Shown here piece after piece: positions 26,880-40,300 of a DNA stretch of 64,000 nt (the stretch's first letter is position 1; every line of letters begins with the position of its first letter). The stretch is from Pithys albifrons albifrons (taxonomy: Eukaryota; Chordata; Aves; Passeriformes; Thamnophilidae): positions 12,886,520 to 12,950,519 of the forward strand of contig NC_092460.1 of the NCBI RefSeq assembly GCF_047495875.1. The letters run 5' to 3'. The position numbers and the translations under genes are program-made. The notes below the pieces were generated by a model. That model made no database searches. It was not told where the DNA came from and saw only the letters and a list, made by a program, of their open reading frames with translations.

Positions 26880-29096
26880 CAAATAGCAAGCATTTGAATA
26901 ATGGAAGCCTACAGTGAGTTCATTAGTTCAGTTGGTTTGCATCACTCTTGGGTGAAAAGAAATAACTCTGCCCTTATACATATCGAGACTTACTAAAGTT
27001 GAGTATCTTTATGTCAAACACCCATAATTAAATGAGAAATATCTTAACAGGCATTTCATTGAAATGTCTTGAAACTTTATCACTAGAATTCACTATTGTC
27101 ACTTCTTTAAAGAAATAAATAATTATAAAATCCCAATATTCTTTTACAGATAAAAGTCTGAGAGCACTCTAACTGTCAGTACAGCTGTAGGTAACCATTG
27201 GAATTATTACAGAACAGATCACTGGTTAGCACAAGCCATTCTAAGCAGAGTTTGCTGGCACCAACACGAGACTATGTAAAACTTCACTGTGAGAAAGGTT
27301 TGTCTTACACTGAAGCCATAACTAATTACTTTTGGATCTTCTTGAAAAGAGAAATTGATGAAAGTTCTAAAATATTTATTGTACCCACTTTGTTTGTTTT
27401 GTTATTGTCGTTGTTTGAGGGGGGTGTTGTTTTGTTGTTTCAGAATTTGCAGCAGTTCAGCTCCTTGAACCATCCAATAGCCTGGGAAAGGAGCCAGGGG
27501 CTGGTGGCATTTGAACATCCTGAGCAGAATATTGCAGCAAACAAGTTCCACTGCTGTTAGGGTGGGTTTGGAATGCAAAGGTTAACTCAAACCAGAGCAA
27601 GGTTTGTAATTCAGTAGTAGCAAAGTATAAATGCTACACAGGATATTTTGCCTGTAAGTAGAATATTAAACCCAGGCCAGAAAAGCTTTGCAATGTATCT
27701 CACACCCAAAGACATTCTGCTTGGAGGTTTCTCTGCCTCTAGTCACACACAATTCAATTGACTAAATGTTATTGAAGAGAGATTTTTCTCTTCTTTCTAT
27801 ACATAATACAGAAGAAAGGGGATAAAAGTTAGAGGAGTCTAATGAAAAAAAGGTAAGTTTAAGTGGAATAATAAGACACTTTTCTGAAGGGTGGCTGTCA
27901 GACATGCTGAGGTTTGGTTAGATTGAACAAAATCCTGGCACTATTACTACAGCATAGATTTATTCTGCTTATAGTACCAAATATTGGAAGTCTTGTTTAA
28001 CTTGAATCTAAATATAAATGTGGATTAAAAAAAAATAAAAATGGACAGAGCCATAAAAATATTTCAGCATCCTTTAAGTACACATAAAATAACACAATTA
28101 GTAAGAAATTAGACAACATCCAAAGATCTTTAGCTACCTACATGCCAGGAACACACTGTTGCTAAGGGTTACCTCTCTTCTCAACTAACAACATTGAACA
28201 TGTATCCCCAGCAAAATTTACAAAGATAAAAAAATCCCACTAGGAAATTATTTCACCAGGTATTATATACTTACTGAAAATGGTTTTAATTTGTTTGAGA
28301 ATGTACTGAAACCACCTTTCAGTTTAGTAGCCCAGTACATTTGAGAGGAAGAAGGGGTCCTCTGTTGCTGGGACTGCTGAGGAGGGGCAGATCAGGAGAT
28401 AAGTGCTACTTCTGAATACTCCTAGCTGAAAAGCAACCATATTTGAAAGCAAACCTTCTGAAAGCTCATCACACTGTATTATTGGCTGAGAGAACACTGC
28501 GCTTTCCTGAGAAAGACTGTCTTTATTCAAGTGTTTCACCGTGAGGAGCTGTACCAGGCTCTATAATAAAAAGAGGATTATCAGCTGCCAACATATTGTG
28601 GAAAGGAATGTACTGAGGTACTACTTGCATTATTTCATGATTTGGAAAGCTAAAGAACTGATTCAATCTGTTTGAGGAAGGTCCTTTCATGTTCCCTCTC
28701 TGATTTGGAGCAGTTTCCAAGACACTTTTCTTTATAAAACTCCCAAACAAACACCACCCAAATAGCCTCTTGAGGTCACTTCTCCATCTGTACCTGTCCA
28801 GCCAGGAACTCAGGTGGCAACGTCTCCTTTTCCTCAGGGCCAGCCTCTGTCCTCAGCACTCGGTGAGAGTCCTGAAGACTCCTCCTCTGCTCAGGCCTGC
28901 GCTCCCTCCCCTCTCCCGATCCCAAGCAGCTTTAAGGGATCCCTTAGGCAGTGAAATCACTCCTTTCATTCCATTACACCACTGAACTCTGCTCAACAAC
29001 ACAGAAGGTTTCCCATCCTGAAATACCTTCCATTAAGTTGCAACATTTCCCCGCAACTGTCTAATCTGTGCTAACTGTTGTCGGATTTGGGAGAGG

Positions 29097-29652
29097 CTGA
29101 TCCATGTACTCTGCGTTGGTGAGGCCACACCTTGAGTGTTGTGTTCAGTTCTGGGCCCCTCAGTTCAGGCAAGAGATTGAGGAGCTGGAGCGGGGCCAGA
29201 GAAGAGCAACGAGGCTGGAGAAGGGACTGGAGCACAAGTGCTATGGGGAGAGGCTGAGGGAGCTGGGCGTGTTTAGCCTGGAGAAGAGGAGGCTCAGAGG
29301 TGACCTCAGCACTGTCTGGAACTGCCTGAAGGGAAGTTCTGGCCAGGTGGGGGTTGGTCTCTTCTCCCAGGCACTCAGCAATAGGACAAGGGGGCACGAT
29401 GAGCTCAAGCTCTGCCAGGGGAAAATTTAGGCTGCATATCAGGAAAAATTCTTTGCAGAGAGAGTGCTCAGGCATTGGAATGGGGTGCCCAGAGAGGGGG
29501 TGGATTCCCCATCCCTGAAGGTTTTTAAACTGAGCTTGGCTGTGGCACTGAGTGCCATGATCTGGTAAAGGGACTGGAGTTGGACCAAGGGCTGGACTTG
29601 ATCTCAGAGGTCTTTTCCAACCCAATCGATTCCACGATTCTGTGATTCTGTG
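29097..29652 (+). mobile_element. CR1 LINE 3' fragment, plus orientation
   Basis: The plus-strand frame from 29104 gives the CR1 pol tail ([48 protein letters not shown]). It is broken by a frameshift near 29395. The element ends with two ATTCTGTG 8-mers at 29637-29652, the diagnostic CR1 terminus. It is nearly identical to the minus-strand copy at 4767-5446, so the two are young members of one subfamily. Confidence 0.93.
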
Positions 29653-30410
29653 TATCCACACCACATAATTCAGAGGTGACAAGGAAACAGCTTAAAAGGA
29701 ACACACACTTATGAGAGAACTAAACTGACTACACAAGGTGCTAAAGATTTGAGATAATGTTCTCCACTTTGAGATTTTTTTATATGATAACTTTCAATAA
29801 TGACACTCAGATGTGAGACTTGAACAAGCTGAATGCTAAATATAAAACTCTATGAAACAAAAAAGCTAGAGGTTTACTTTCTAAACTTCTCAGAACTTAT
29901 TACTAAATGTACACATATTGTATACTAGATAAAGGAAAAAGAAAAATTATCCTTCCATAAAATGACCCTGAATAGTCTTGTTAGTTCTCTAATCACCATA
30001 TTGTATTTCTTACTTGTACTGTTTTCTAGGATTTTTCTTCTCTGGTGTGATTCATTATATTTTGACACACAGAACTTAAAAAATGGTACAATATTATCTT
30101 AGACAACAGGTATAGAACATTCTATGCAATAGCAATAACAAAGCTGTGAAATATTTTTCAAGTTTTACACATAAATCAAGCGTGTCTTCTATACATTATA
30201 GGATTGCATACTAAAAGATAGCTGTCAAATTAAAGAGACTTCCTGAGCTTCACTGTGTGAGCAAAAATTAACAGTGTGAAGGAAATTCTTGTTAGAAGAG
30301 CACCCACCTGATGGGCAAAAATGTGTAGGAAACCTCTCCCTTTTATAGGAAGAGAACATACATTTGAGCAGGGATAACCTTTGTAATTGTAAACCCCAGA
30401 GTATATTAGA

Positions 30411-30890
30411 ATCATGGAATGTTTTGGATTGCAAGGGACCTTAAAGATCCTCTGCCATGGGCAGGGACACCTTCCACCGGTCCAGGTTTCTCCAAGCCCT
30501 TTCCAGCCTGGCCTTGGACACTTCCAGGGCTGGAGCAGCCACAGCTGCTCTGGTCGACCTGTGCCAGGGCCTGCCCACCCTCACAGGGAAGGATTTCTTC
30601 CTAATATCTAATACTCTAAACCTCCTCTCTGTCAGTTTGAAGGCATTCCCCTTGCCCTGTCACCCCAGGCCCTTGGAAATAGTCTCTCTGCATCTTTCCT
30701 GTGGGCTCCCTCCAGGGACTGGTGGGCTGCAATCAGGTCACAATCCCAGTTCCTGAGCCTTTGGTCCCAGCAGAGCTGCTCCAGCCCTCGGAGCACCTTG
30801 GTGGCCTCCTCCGGACTTCCTCCAACAGGTCCATCCATGCCTTTCCAGTGCTGGGGACCCCAGAGCTGTGCACCACTCCTGTACCACAGG
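30411..30890 (-). mobile_element. CR1 LINE 3' fragment, minus orientation
   Basis: Starts ATCATGGAATGTTTTGGATT and continues GCAAGGGACCTTAAAGATCC, the CR1 3' end in reverse. The typical GGGCAGGGACACCTTCCACC block follows, then upstream CR1 sequence to about 30890. It differs in subfamily from the neighbour at 29097. ORFs on both strands across it are CR1 remnants. Confidence 0.88.
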
Positions 30891-32936
30891 TAACATGCAC
30901 CATACCACCCAAACAAATGCCAAACTTCAGCCAGATGTGACTCAGGCTGCACATCAAATCAGTGCTGATGTTACTGCATCCAAATTATACAACCTGGGAT
31001 TAGCAGGGGGGAAGGAGAAAAGCTTTCAGAGGACCCACCGCACGACTGGGTGGGTGCCTAAACCCTGCTGTGGCTTCCTCACCTGAGTAGCTCAGTTAGG
31101 GGACAGTGACATGGGCAAGAATGTCATACTGACAGTGTTAATACCATTTAAAGGACATATATCCCTCTGAGAAAGAGAATGCCTTGAAAAGAAATTATTC
31201 TTTTCAGAATTCCTCCCAGCCTCAATATGTAGGAATAATTAGTCCAGTACTTAGAAAACTAAAAATGGGCTGGTTGTGGCAGGTTTTTTCCCAGTGCAGT
31301 AGTGTGGTAATCACTGAAATACCTCCAGAACAAGCATGGATACAACTGTTAAGTCAAACAAACACAACTCCCAGTGAATTTATAGCAGGTTTAGTCACTA
31401 AAAGCATATGAAATAACAGAGTATGGGAGCCAAACTCCCACTGCAGGTCAACATGAGCTGACACTTTGACTTTTCTGAGTTATGTATCCAGAACTGACAA
31501 GAGATACAGACCCTGTGCACTGTACAAACCTCTCATTTTAAGGTTTCATGTAAACTCTAAAACAGGAAACACAACATCCATCAGTTTCCCAAAGTGCTAC
31601 AAATTATCCTTAACAGATATTGCTGCATACCTGCTGGTGCGCTCCAGCCATCAGCTTCCAATGATTACAAAGGTGTATTTGAGCTTTTAGAAGATACTCT
31701 ATAGGTCACAGATTGAGAGAAATTTGCTGGAGATTCTTTAAAGTGTAAGAATTCCTTTCTGGAAATTCACTTCATTCCATACTTGGCTTTTTTTTCCTCA
31801 AAGCAGCAACCTGACAACTCCCAATGGTCACATTAGCAAGAATTCCTCAGCTGGAGCTGCCCAGCTCTAAAATATTTACCTCTTACAACATATTTAGTGT
31901 CACCTACAGAGAACAGAGTGAATAATTCCTAACTGAACCACTTTTGCTGCTATCCAGCCTAGTTCCTTCCTCTTCAATACCTGGTGGGGTTGAATGTTGT
32001 TCCATTCATTATCCATTTTTATGCACCTTAAATTAAAAAGTAAAATTAAACTCTGCACTACAGACTTTTCTCTAAAATTTCTCATGCTGCTTGCAATTAA
32101 CAACTTGTATTTCTTGTATCAATCCTTGTCTCATTAAAGACAGCACTTAAATTATCTGAATGTAACATGGCACTACTTAGCAGCTACTGTGTATATACAT
32201 ATATTGCTTTTCCCATTTTTATATGTAAGTGTGTGTTTGTGTATATCTATATCTACAGTGAGACAGAGAGTGGTGGTTAAACACAGAACACTTCACTTCT
32301 GTAACCATTCCTGACCTATTTTCCTTCAACCCCTTCCACTGAAGTCATGGCAACTTCTTAACAAAGTCTGAGTGTTTAGTCCTGTCAAAGTTTTGTACTG
32401 TTTCACTCACCTCTGCTCTATAATTTCTTGGTAATATCACAATATCTCTAATGACTTCTTTACTCTTTTTGGAATTTTCCCTCTACTCATCTCTGCAGGA
32501 GCCACCCAGTGACAAAAATCCCCCTTTCCCATTCACCTGGAGTGGCATAAGTGAGTTCAGCTCACAGCACCAGCTGCAAACTGAAAGCACCCAGAAAAAG
32601 TGCAAGTCAAGCTGACAGCTCTCAAAGTTAGTGTTGAGCCTTTTACATGGTCTGTGGAGCTGTTCCCAGTCATTCACTATTAATTAAATGTTAATTTTGA
32701 GAACTACAGACCACAAAATACTGGCGACTCTTGCATGATCTTGTCAAACACAAGTCCTTCATAGTGAGCTCTTGGCCACAAACTCATCTTAAAAATGATG
32801 GTAAGCTCTTATCTCTTCAGAACAGATCAACATAAAACCCCTATCTGAGTGGCAGAAAAATTTAAAAAAAAAATGGAAAAAATCACTCTGCCAACATATT
32901 TCTCACACTCACTGGCCCTTTACTAAACCTTAGTTA

Positions 32937-33015
32937 GAAAAAAAACCCAAAAACCAGAAAAACCACACACACCAAAAAAAAAAAAAAACAACAACAAAAA
33001 ACCCAAACCCAAACT
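32937..33015. repeat. A-rich simple sequence with A15 run
   Basis: AAACCCAAAAACC-type A/C repeats with an A15 run (32974-32988) followed by ACAACAAC. Low complexity, no attached SINE body recognised. Confidence 0.85.
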
Positions 33016-36000
33016 TAAGACATGAAGAGGAACAAGGGCACAAAGCAGTAAAGAAAAACTCACAGGTCAAAAGAGAAAAAAGAAAACTGCACACAAACAG
33101 GAGTTATTTTGGGAAGTCCCAAATCCTTGGTCCACATTTACAGCTCTTGGGTCTTCCTAAAATACAGTAAACTACAGTATGATTCTTAATTAAATTCAGG
33201 CAAATTCTACTGGCTTGATTTTTCCTTTATGAACTCAACCAAATAGTTAAGAGTTCAAATAATTAAATAGTTGCTGAAGGGAATTTGGAAAGATAATCAG
33301 TGATTTCCCTTTCCACACAGAGGACAACTCTGCCTGTTTCCAGGCCTGCACTGATGGATATTCTGTAGCCTTTAGCAGAATTCCAGAGCAATATTTAATG
33401 AGTCTTCCTCAGGAAGTCCTCCTGACACAGCAAAGTAATTCTCTGTCAGATAAGAATATAGTGGAAAATAGGGAAAAAATTACCAAAAAACAGGTTCTGG
33501 TTTTTTTCTTTTGTTTATCCAGCCCATGCCCACTACAATTTTTTGCACACAAGAAAATCTCTCCTTTAATTTCATTTAAAAACCTAAGCAACCACCCTTT
33601 CTGTCAATGCCCTGAATTTACAAAGCCATACTTGGGAAATACCTTTAACAGGCATCTAAACCTTTTTTTCTTGTGATGACACTTTTTCAAGAGCCAAAAA
33701 TACATAGAGGTTTGCCCAATTGTATAGAACTTTGTGCTTGACACAGTACCCATGCTGAGATAGCCAAGAAGATGAATGTGACTGCTCTTCAACACTGTTT
33801 TCAGTTCCTTGGGTGTCTAAAATCTTATGTACCAAGGTCCTTCAGATCCTCGGTTTCAAAATGGGAAGCAAATCCACTGGATACATTCTTGGACAGTTGA
33901 AAATAACAGTATTATTTCCAGAGCCATGTGCATATCTAAAACATTCCAGAGGTACTGAAAAATATGTTACATGCAATTATTTTGCACATCTACTCTTGCA
34001 AATTCAATTCCCAAGGAAAACTGGTGAAGAAAATAGTTATTGTGGTGGGAAGCTCTGAAATACATAAATGTAACTTCTCAGCTTGTTGTGTGCAAGACCT
34101 CTCTGCTTTAGGAGAGTTACTGAAGGTACTAATTGGTTTCAGGCAGCAAATGCCACCAATTGTATCATGCTTTTAGTTTGCTAGATTTAAAGTTTCTTTA
34201 GATACTTGTAGGAGGCTGAACATAATAACTCACCAAGAAGGGGATGAGCTTGCTTTTGTAATTGCACAAAATCAGACACAACTGAAAGGAGACCTTACGT
34301 GAATAACAAAATATAATAACAAAAAACCCACCACAAAATCCAAAAAACAAACACGCAAAAAAAAAAAAGGCAAATGAAAAACCCCAAACACAACAGGTCA
34401 ATAACTCCTGAGAAACAATTAAACAGCTGGCAAAGCAGAAGAGGCATGTCTGGTTAGTTTGGCATGTGATGCCATGGACTGATTTGGCCAAGCCTGGCAT
34501 GGCACAATTAAGTTTTTGCTAATTTAGACCTTTGACATTTTCCATTTTAGCCCTGCAAGTGAACTATTCTTCCCTCACTGAGTTCTTCCCTTATAAGAGC
34601 AAAAAGTGTATATATAGAGATACACACCTTTAAACACACTTCCCTATGTCAACAACAATAATGAAAATGCCCTTACTGTCATTAATTCTTTTTAATAGAT
34701 TTACCATTCCGCAGCAAAACTGAGTATCTAAGCCAGCAGTTACTAAAGCTCAGTTTTTTAAGAACTTCACTCAGTTCCCTGTGTATGTTTTCCAACAATT
34801 ACTAGATAATTTTATTGCTAGAACTTTTACAAGTGTATAGCTAAGTGATATTTCGAATAGCTCAGTATGATCTTTACTACAAAAATGTATTTGCTATTTT
34901 TTGCCAACATTCCATGCCAACACTTCCCCGTATTTCAACATAAGAACCAGCCAAATGCTACAAATTCCCAAAATACATTTTAAGTTGTAGGTAGTGAAAT
35001 ATTTCAGACAGCATTCATAAAAAATTAACAGCATCATTCTAAATAACTAGGCAAGTAACAGATTAAATTTGTTCATGGCACCTTCACAGTCAAAGAAAGG
35101 TTTATTACTACCTTAAGTACCTAAAACTGCTGAAGAGGACTTGGTAACATTTTAGAGTTACTTTTCCAAAACATGAATTTGTCTCCTAACATCAAGTTTT
35201 TCTTATTTAAAACTTGCCATTATAAATTCCTATCTCCAGATACAAGTGTATTTATTCAAAATCCTACTGTTTAAACAAAAGTTTTTTGTGATGATTAGTT
35301 TCAAAAAAGGGTACTGGCAATTCTTGGCTGCATCCAAAACACAGGCATAAGAAAAAATATTTATTGTGGTAACCTCACAGCCTTACAGTTAAATTAAAAA
35401 GAAATTAACACATTGCCAACAGGCTTCATCAGGAGGTGGATAAAACCTTCCTGGATTGCTCCATCCAAATACTACAATGCTGCAGATTTCCTAAATTTGC
35501 AGAATATTGGGAAGAAAGAAAAACATCTGGAGCTCTGGGAGTTGGGAGACTGAATAAACTGGAGTGAGTCTGCCTGGACCAGGAGCCCTGCACTCTGCAG
35601 ACACACCTAGGAGAGCAGAAGAAACAAGGAGCAGAATGGAGAGAGTGTGGGATTAGCTGGCCGAGGAATTGAGGGAGCTAACAAAATGTTTAGGGAGTCA
35701 AGACTGGAGACCACAGGCAAGGTTGGGGAGCAGCCAACTGGCTGCATAAAATGACCAGGACCAGGTGGCTGAAGGGGGGAAACAATTATACCTGATTTAG
35801 AGACAAGTCAGAAGACAATGTGAACTGCCCAAGAAAAGAGATTAAACTGAACTGCCCAAAAGCAGTGGGAGGCATAATGGGAATGGCAGGACTGGGTGTA
35901 ATCACAAGGAAGGATGGATAACTGGATAGTCAAGGTGGAAATGCCATGCAGGCATCAGCAGGGATCAGGGATTAGCTGAGGAATTAAATCCACACTGAGA

Positions 36001-37362
36001 TAGCTCAGCCATGCCCCAGCAGCATGCTGGCAATTGGGTCCCTCAGAAGAAACCTTTTGAAGGACTAAGATTAGAAACATGGGGAATGAGGAGATGGTTT
36101 CCATAAACTGAGAGAAGAGGCCAGGCCAGAAAACACTCAAAGAGTTCACTCACCCTGCTGGATCCCACCTTTCCAGCTCCCTTTGGCCCAAATGCTCCAA
36201 GAAGAACTCCTGAGCTATCAAACCTCCTGCTGTTCTGCAGGAAGCTCATTCTCCTGGTAGAACTGTGTATAAGCAAATATTTATTGCCACAAAACCTGAA
36301 CTGAATGGTCTAACTATTAACATGTCAAGTACCAGAATAGTTTTCCCTCAAGCCTCCTTATTCTCAGGTAACCCCTTCAATCTGAACCATCTCAATTAGT
36401 GCTGTGGCAGTGAGAGAATAATCCTGTCCCCTTCCAGCCATGACAACCACCTGAGGAACCAGATGTTACCACTCCAGTCCATACTCCATGATTATTTAAC
36501 CTTTATACAAAGCTCAGTGAGCTCAAGAGAAGATGATGAAATTTCCAACCTGTACAGAACACATTCAAAAAGTGAAATATGTATTCAATTTCTTGACAAA
36601 AAAATACAAAAAGGAGAGCCTTCTAAATAGCCATTAGAGAAAAGGTAACAAAAGCTACTGCTTTTATAAAAAAAAAATCCTTAAGCATTCATTCAAGTGC
36701 ACAAAAAATATTTTGTTTGGAAAGAAATACCAATTTCTTGTTTCAAACATGGTGTCTTCAATTAAGTAACTCTATATTAACACTTGGACAAAGCTGTTTT
36801 ACACCTGTTTTCTTGCTTCTTTGTTGGAATAAAAATTGTTCAACCTTAATGTTAAGCTGTATGAAAAAATGCCTTGGACTTCCCATAGTTAGCACTTTTA
36901 CTCTCACTGAAGCTCAGATCCCCTTCTGTAAAATGGGAATAATTTGATCTTATTGAGATTTTATGAGGATGAATCAACATAAAAATAGTCAAGAAAACCA
37001 TGATTGTCAACCCACAGACACCATAAGCACCTGAAGAAGCCTTGATTAAATTAATAACTTGGTTCATTTGCTTATGTTTTATATTCTCATTACTAGTAGG
37101 TTCCTGCTCTGCTGACAAAGAGAACTAAATACTGAATACCTGCAGTGTTTGCTCCCTATCCATCCTATAACAAGATCAAAGCAGATCTGTTGACAAAATA
37201 TCAGGCAGTTCTTCAACTCAAGAGGATCATATTCATAAAATATGTGAAATTTAAATTGCACCACCTCACTTCTATCATTTCCTAATACCCAAATACTTGA
37301 CTTTGTGACTTCTAAGGTCATCTTTTGTCCATAGTAAAATTGTTATGCACAATATTCAATAC

Positions 37363-37379
37363 AAAAAAAAAAAAAAAAA
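37363..37379. repeat. A17 homopolymer
   Basis: Run of 17 A in intron 4, followed by G and a further A5. No retroposed body is recognisable beside it. Confidence 0.9.
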
Positions 37380-40300
37380 GAAAAAACCATAGAAGTTCAT
37401 CTTCCTGGTTTAGGGTTCATCCCTCAATATAGAAGAAATCCACTTTGCCTTTTGTCACCTATGCCATTTATTTCTTTCAGCTGCACTCAGGAAAAGTCAG
37501 TGATCTTGAGGCAAAACCAGACGAAGAGCTCACGTGACTCCAAACAAAAAGCAATTTTCACATGGCCTCTTATGAACTGAGCAGAAACAACCAAGTCTGG
37601 CACAACTCAATGTCCTACAAGACCTGCACAAAGGGGCTGGTTCTGAGGGGTGCTGAAGGTCTCTGGGGACTGAGCACTGCAAGATCAGGCTCAACTTGCT
37701 AATGACTTCTCATAGTGTGGTGGGGATTAACCACAATGTGACTCCTGCACTCATTTGCAGCCTGAATGAAACAGGAAAAACCTCTCTTTGACTTTGCAAG
37801 GAAAGAGTTTGTGCCTTTTCCTTTTTGCTGAGAACAGCCCTTTTTCTTTTTTGAGACAAAAACCAGTGTTTTTTCTCACTGGGCTTTACTTGGAAACGCT
37901 AAGGATGTGTCACCCCCTCCAAAGAGTGACAGGCCAACAACTAGACCTTCTTTAACAGAGGACTAAGTTGTTGTTATACAGCCAATAAAAAACTATTGAG
38001 GTGGAATCAACCACAAAGCCATGGGTGCTCTTTCTGTCCAGCTCCTTTCCCAGGCACTGGAAACCTCAAATTCCTGCCCATGGTGACAGACTGAAGGAGC
38101 TGTCAAAGAGCACACAGAGATGGTTGGTGCTCCCCACACCTGCCAGACAATTTCTTCTGCTAGGAAAGCAGAAAAAACAATGGAGCAGAGTACCCTCTCC
38201 TTTCTATTCTGTTTCCTGAGCTATAAATACAGTCTCACCTAATGCCACAGCTCTCTTTCTTTAGACTGCTTTACTATACCAAAAATTAACAACCCTGTAG
38301 CTGCCACAATTAACTGTTAAAAGTTTGGACACAGAAAAATTCCAGGTGCTGTACCTTGAAACTATGATTGTTACTTTTTCTTGGAAAAATCCTTAACCAA
38401 GTTATGCCATTAGGATGAAGTAAACAGCATAAGGGGAAGTCTGAATGCTGGAACCAGGATGAAATGAAAAGGGAAGTTCCAGACTCTTGCCTGTCCTTTG
38501 GAACACAGCAACAGGGAGTTTGGAGAAGTGAATTTTTATCAATTTAGCTGCTTACCTTGAAAAGCTGACCATGCAGATGGAATATGAGATTTCTCAAAGC
38601 TATGGTTTGCAAGGCCCTTTTAATCAGGGTAAGAAATCCTTAAATCTCCCAATTTTTCCCAGTTGTCAACACATACCAGAGGTCAGTGGCAATTCTGCTC
38701 ACTCAAACTGAGCCTTAGAAACATCATCCTTGTCAATGTTTTGAGTAGGAAAACAAGAAAAGAGTGTCCAAACTCCCAGATTTTGCAGACTTTTCCTACT
38801 GGTCCTCCAGAAGGATCAGACAAGTAGATCCCAATTACAGGCTCATAAAGATATTTCAACTCCTGGGTCACCCAGCTGTCAAAGCAGGGAGAGAATGCTG
38901 AATTATCAGAGGCAGAGAGACTACACCTGCTAAAGTTCTAAGCATCCTCTCTCAGCCCTGAGGAAGGGAAGCTGTTGATCGGCAGGCCAGGAAAGCTTCA
39001 CAGGACTGCAAAACATGCCCTCAGTCATCACTGCTTGACTTGAGCAATAACTCTTAGGAGTAACCAAGGCCACAGAAGCTACAAAAGCTCCAAATATTTC
39101 AGCAGAAAGGCTGAAGGCTTTGTTTACAATCCTCAGCCCCTCTGAGCACTTGGATTTGCTTCCAGGCACAAGCAAATAGGGGCTGAGTCCTACAGGTTAG
39201 AGGATAGAAAAGACCCAGTAGCATTAGTTAAGACAAAAGACTCCTTTTCAAAGCCAGAAATAAAGACACTCTTTTGGGTCTGGTTTTTGCACAGACAAAG
39301 CCAAATGCAGCTTGTTCCCCTCTGTAATGTTAACAGTGTGTGATACACCTGTGCATCCCTCAGTATCAGTAACTCTCACAGAGAGCACTGGGCTTCAAAG
39401 CCACACACAGCACTGCCCAAACAGGCACTGCGGAATTACTGGCCCTTCCCCAAGCATTTTACTCGTTAGGTTGGGTTTAATTAAAAAAAACCTGAAGATA
39501 CTGTAACCACTCTAGGAGACTGTGGTGATGTGCAATGGTTCTCAAAGGAAAACTGTAACATCAGCCTGACAGTTTACAAAGGCAGCATTGAGTTCTATGC
39601 GTAAACGAGCTCCCAATCCAGTAAGTAAATAGGATCACTATTCACAATAATTACCACTCTAATCCACAGATTAACACAAGATTGGACGGTAAAAGACAAA
39701 AAAAAAACCACCAAAACCAAACACCACCATAAAAATACCCAAAACCCCACAAATTTTTTTCCCCACAGCTGTCCCCTCATACAATAAATTGACTTTATAT
39801 GGCCACAACTTAGAGGAATTTCAACTGCAGATGCTCTGGGCAGGCTCCACCAGCAACTTTCCTCTTGCTATTTGTTTCAACAAGTCTTGCAATAAATTAA
39901 GGGCTCCCAACACTAGAATTTAAAGTCATAAAGCAACATCACAGGAACAAGATCTCTGGCTAAGTGAAATAACATTGCTGGTAACACTTATCTACAGACA
40001 AAGATTTTCTGGACAAATTAACCAGTCTAGTTTACTTTGTATTATCTACTCAGTGATCTGCACTGCACATCTATACATAAAAAACCTCCACTGTGCACTT
40101 ATATTTGACACTTCATAAGCAGAACTAACTGCAATCTTCTCTTAATTCCAATTAGCTATTTTAATGTAAAATCAGTCCTGATAATTAATAAAGCTCATTC
40201 TGCCAGTTCTAAACTAGTGTGTAATGTCTATTTTAAATGCAACATCATACCTACTTAAAGGCAACAAGGCAAATAAATTTTCTCAGCAGGAAGGAACTAC

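Noticed and set aside
35420..36250. Purine-rich GC-richer block in intron 4, considered as an exon or repeat
   Set aside because: Stops in all frames, no splice pattern and no repeat consensus I can name; left as unassigned.
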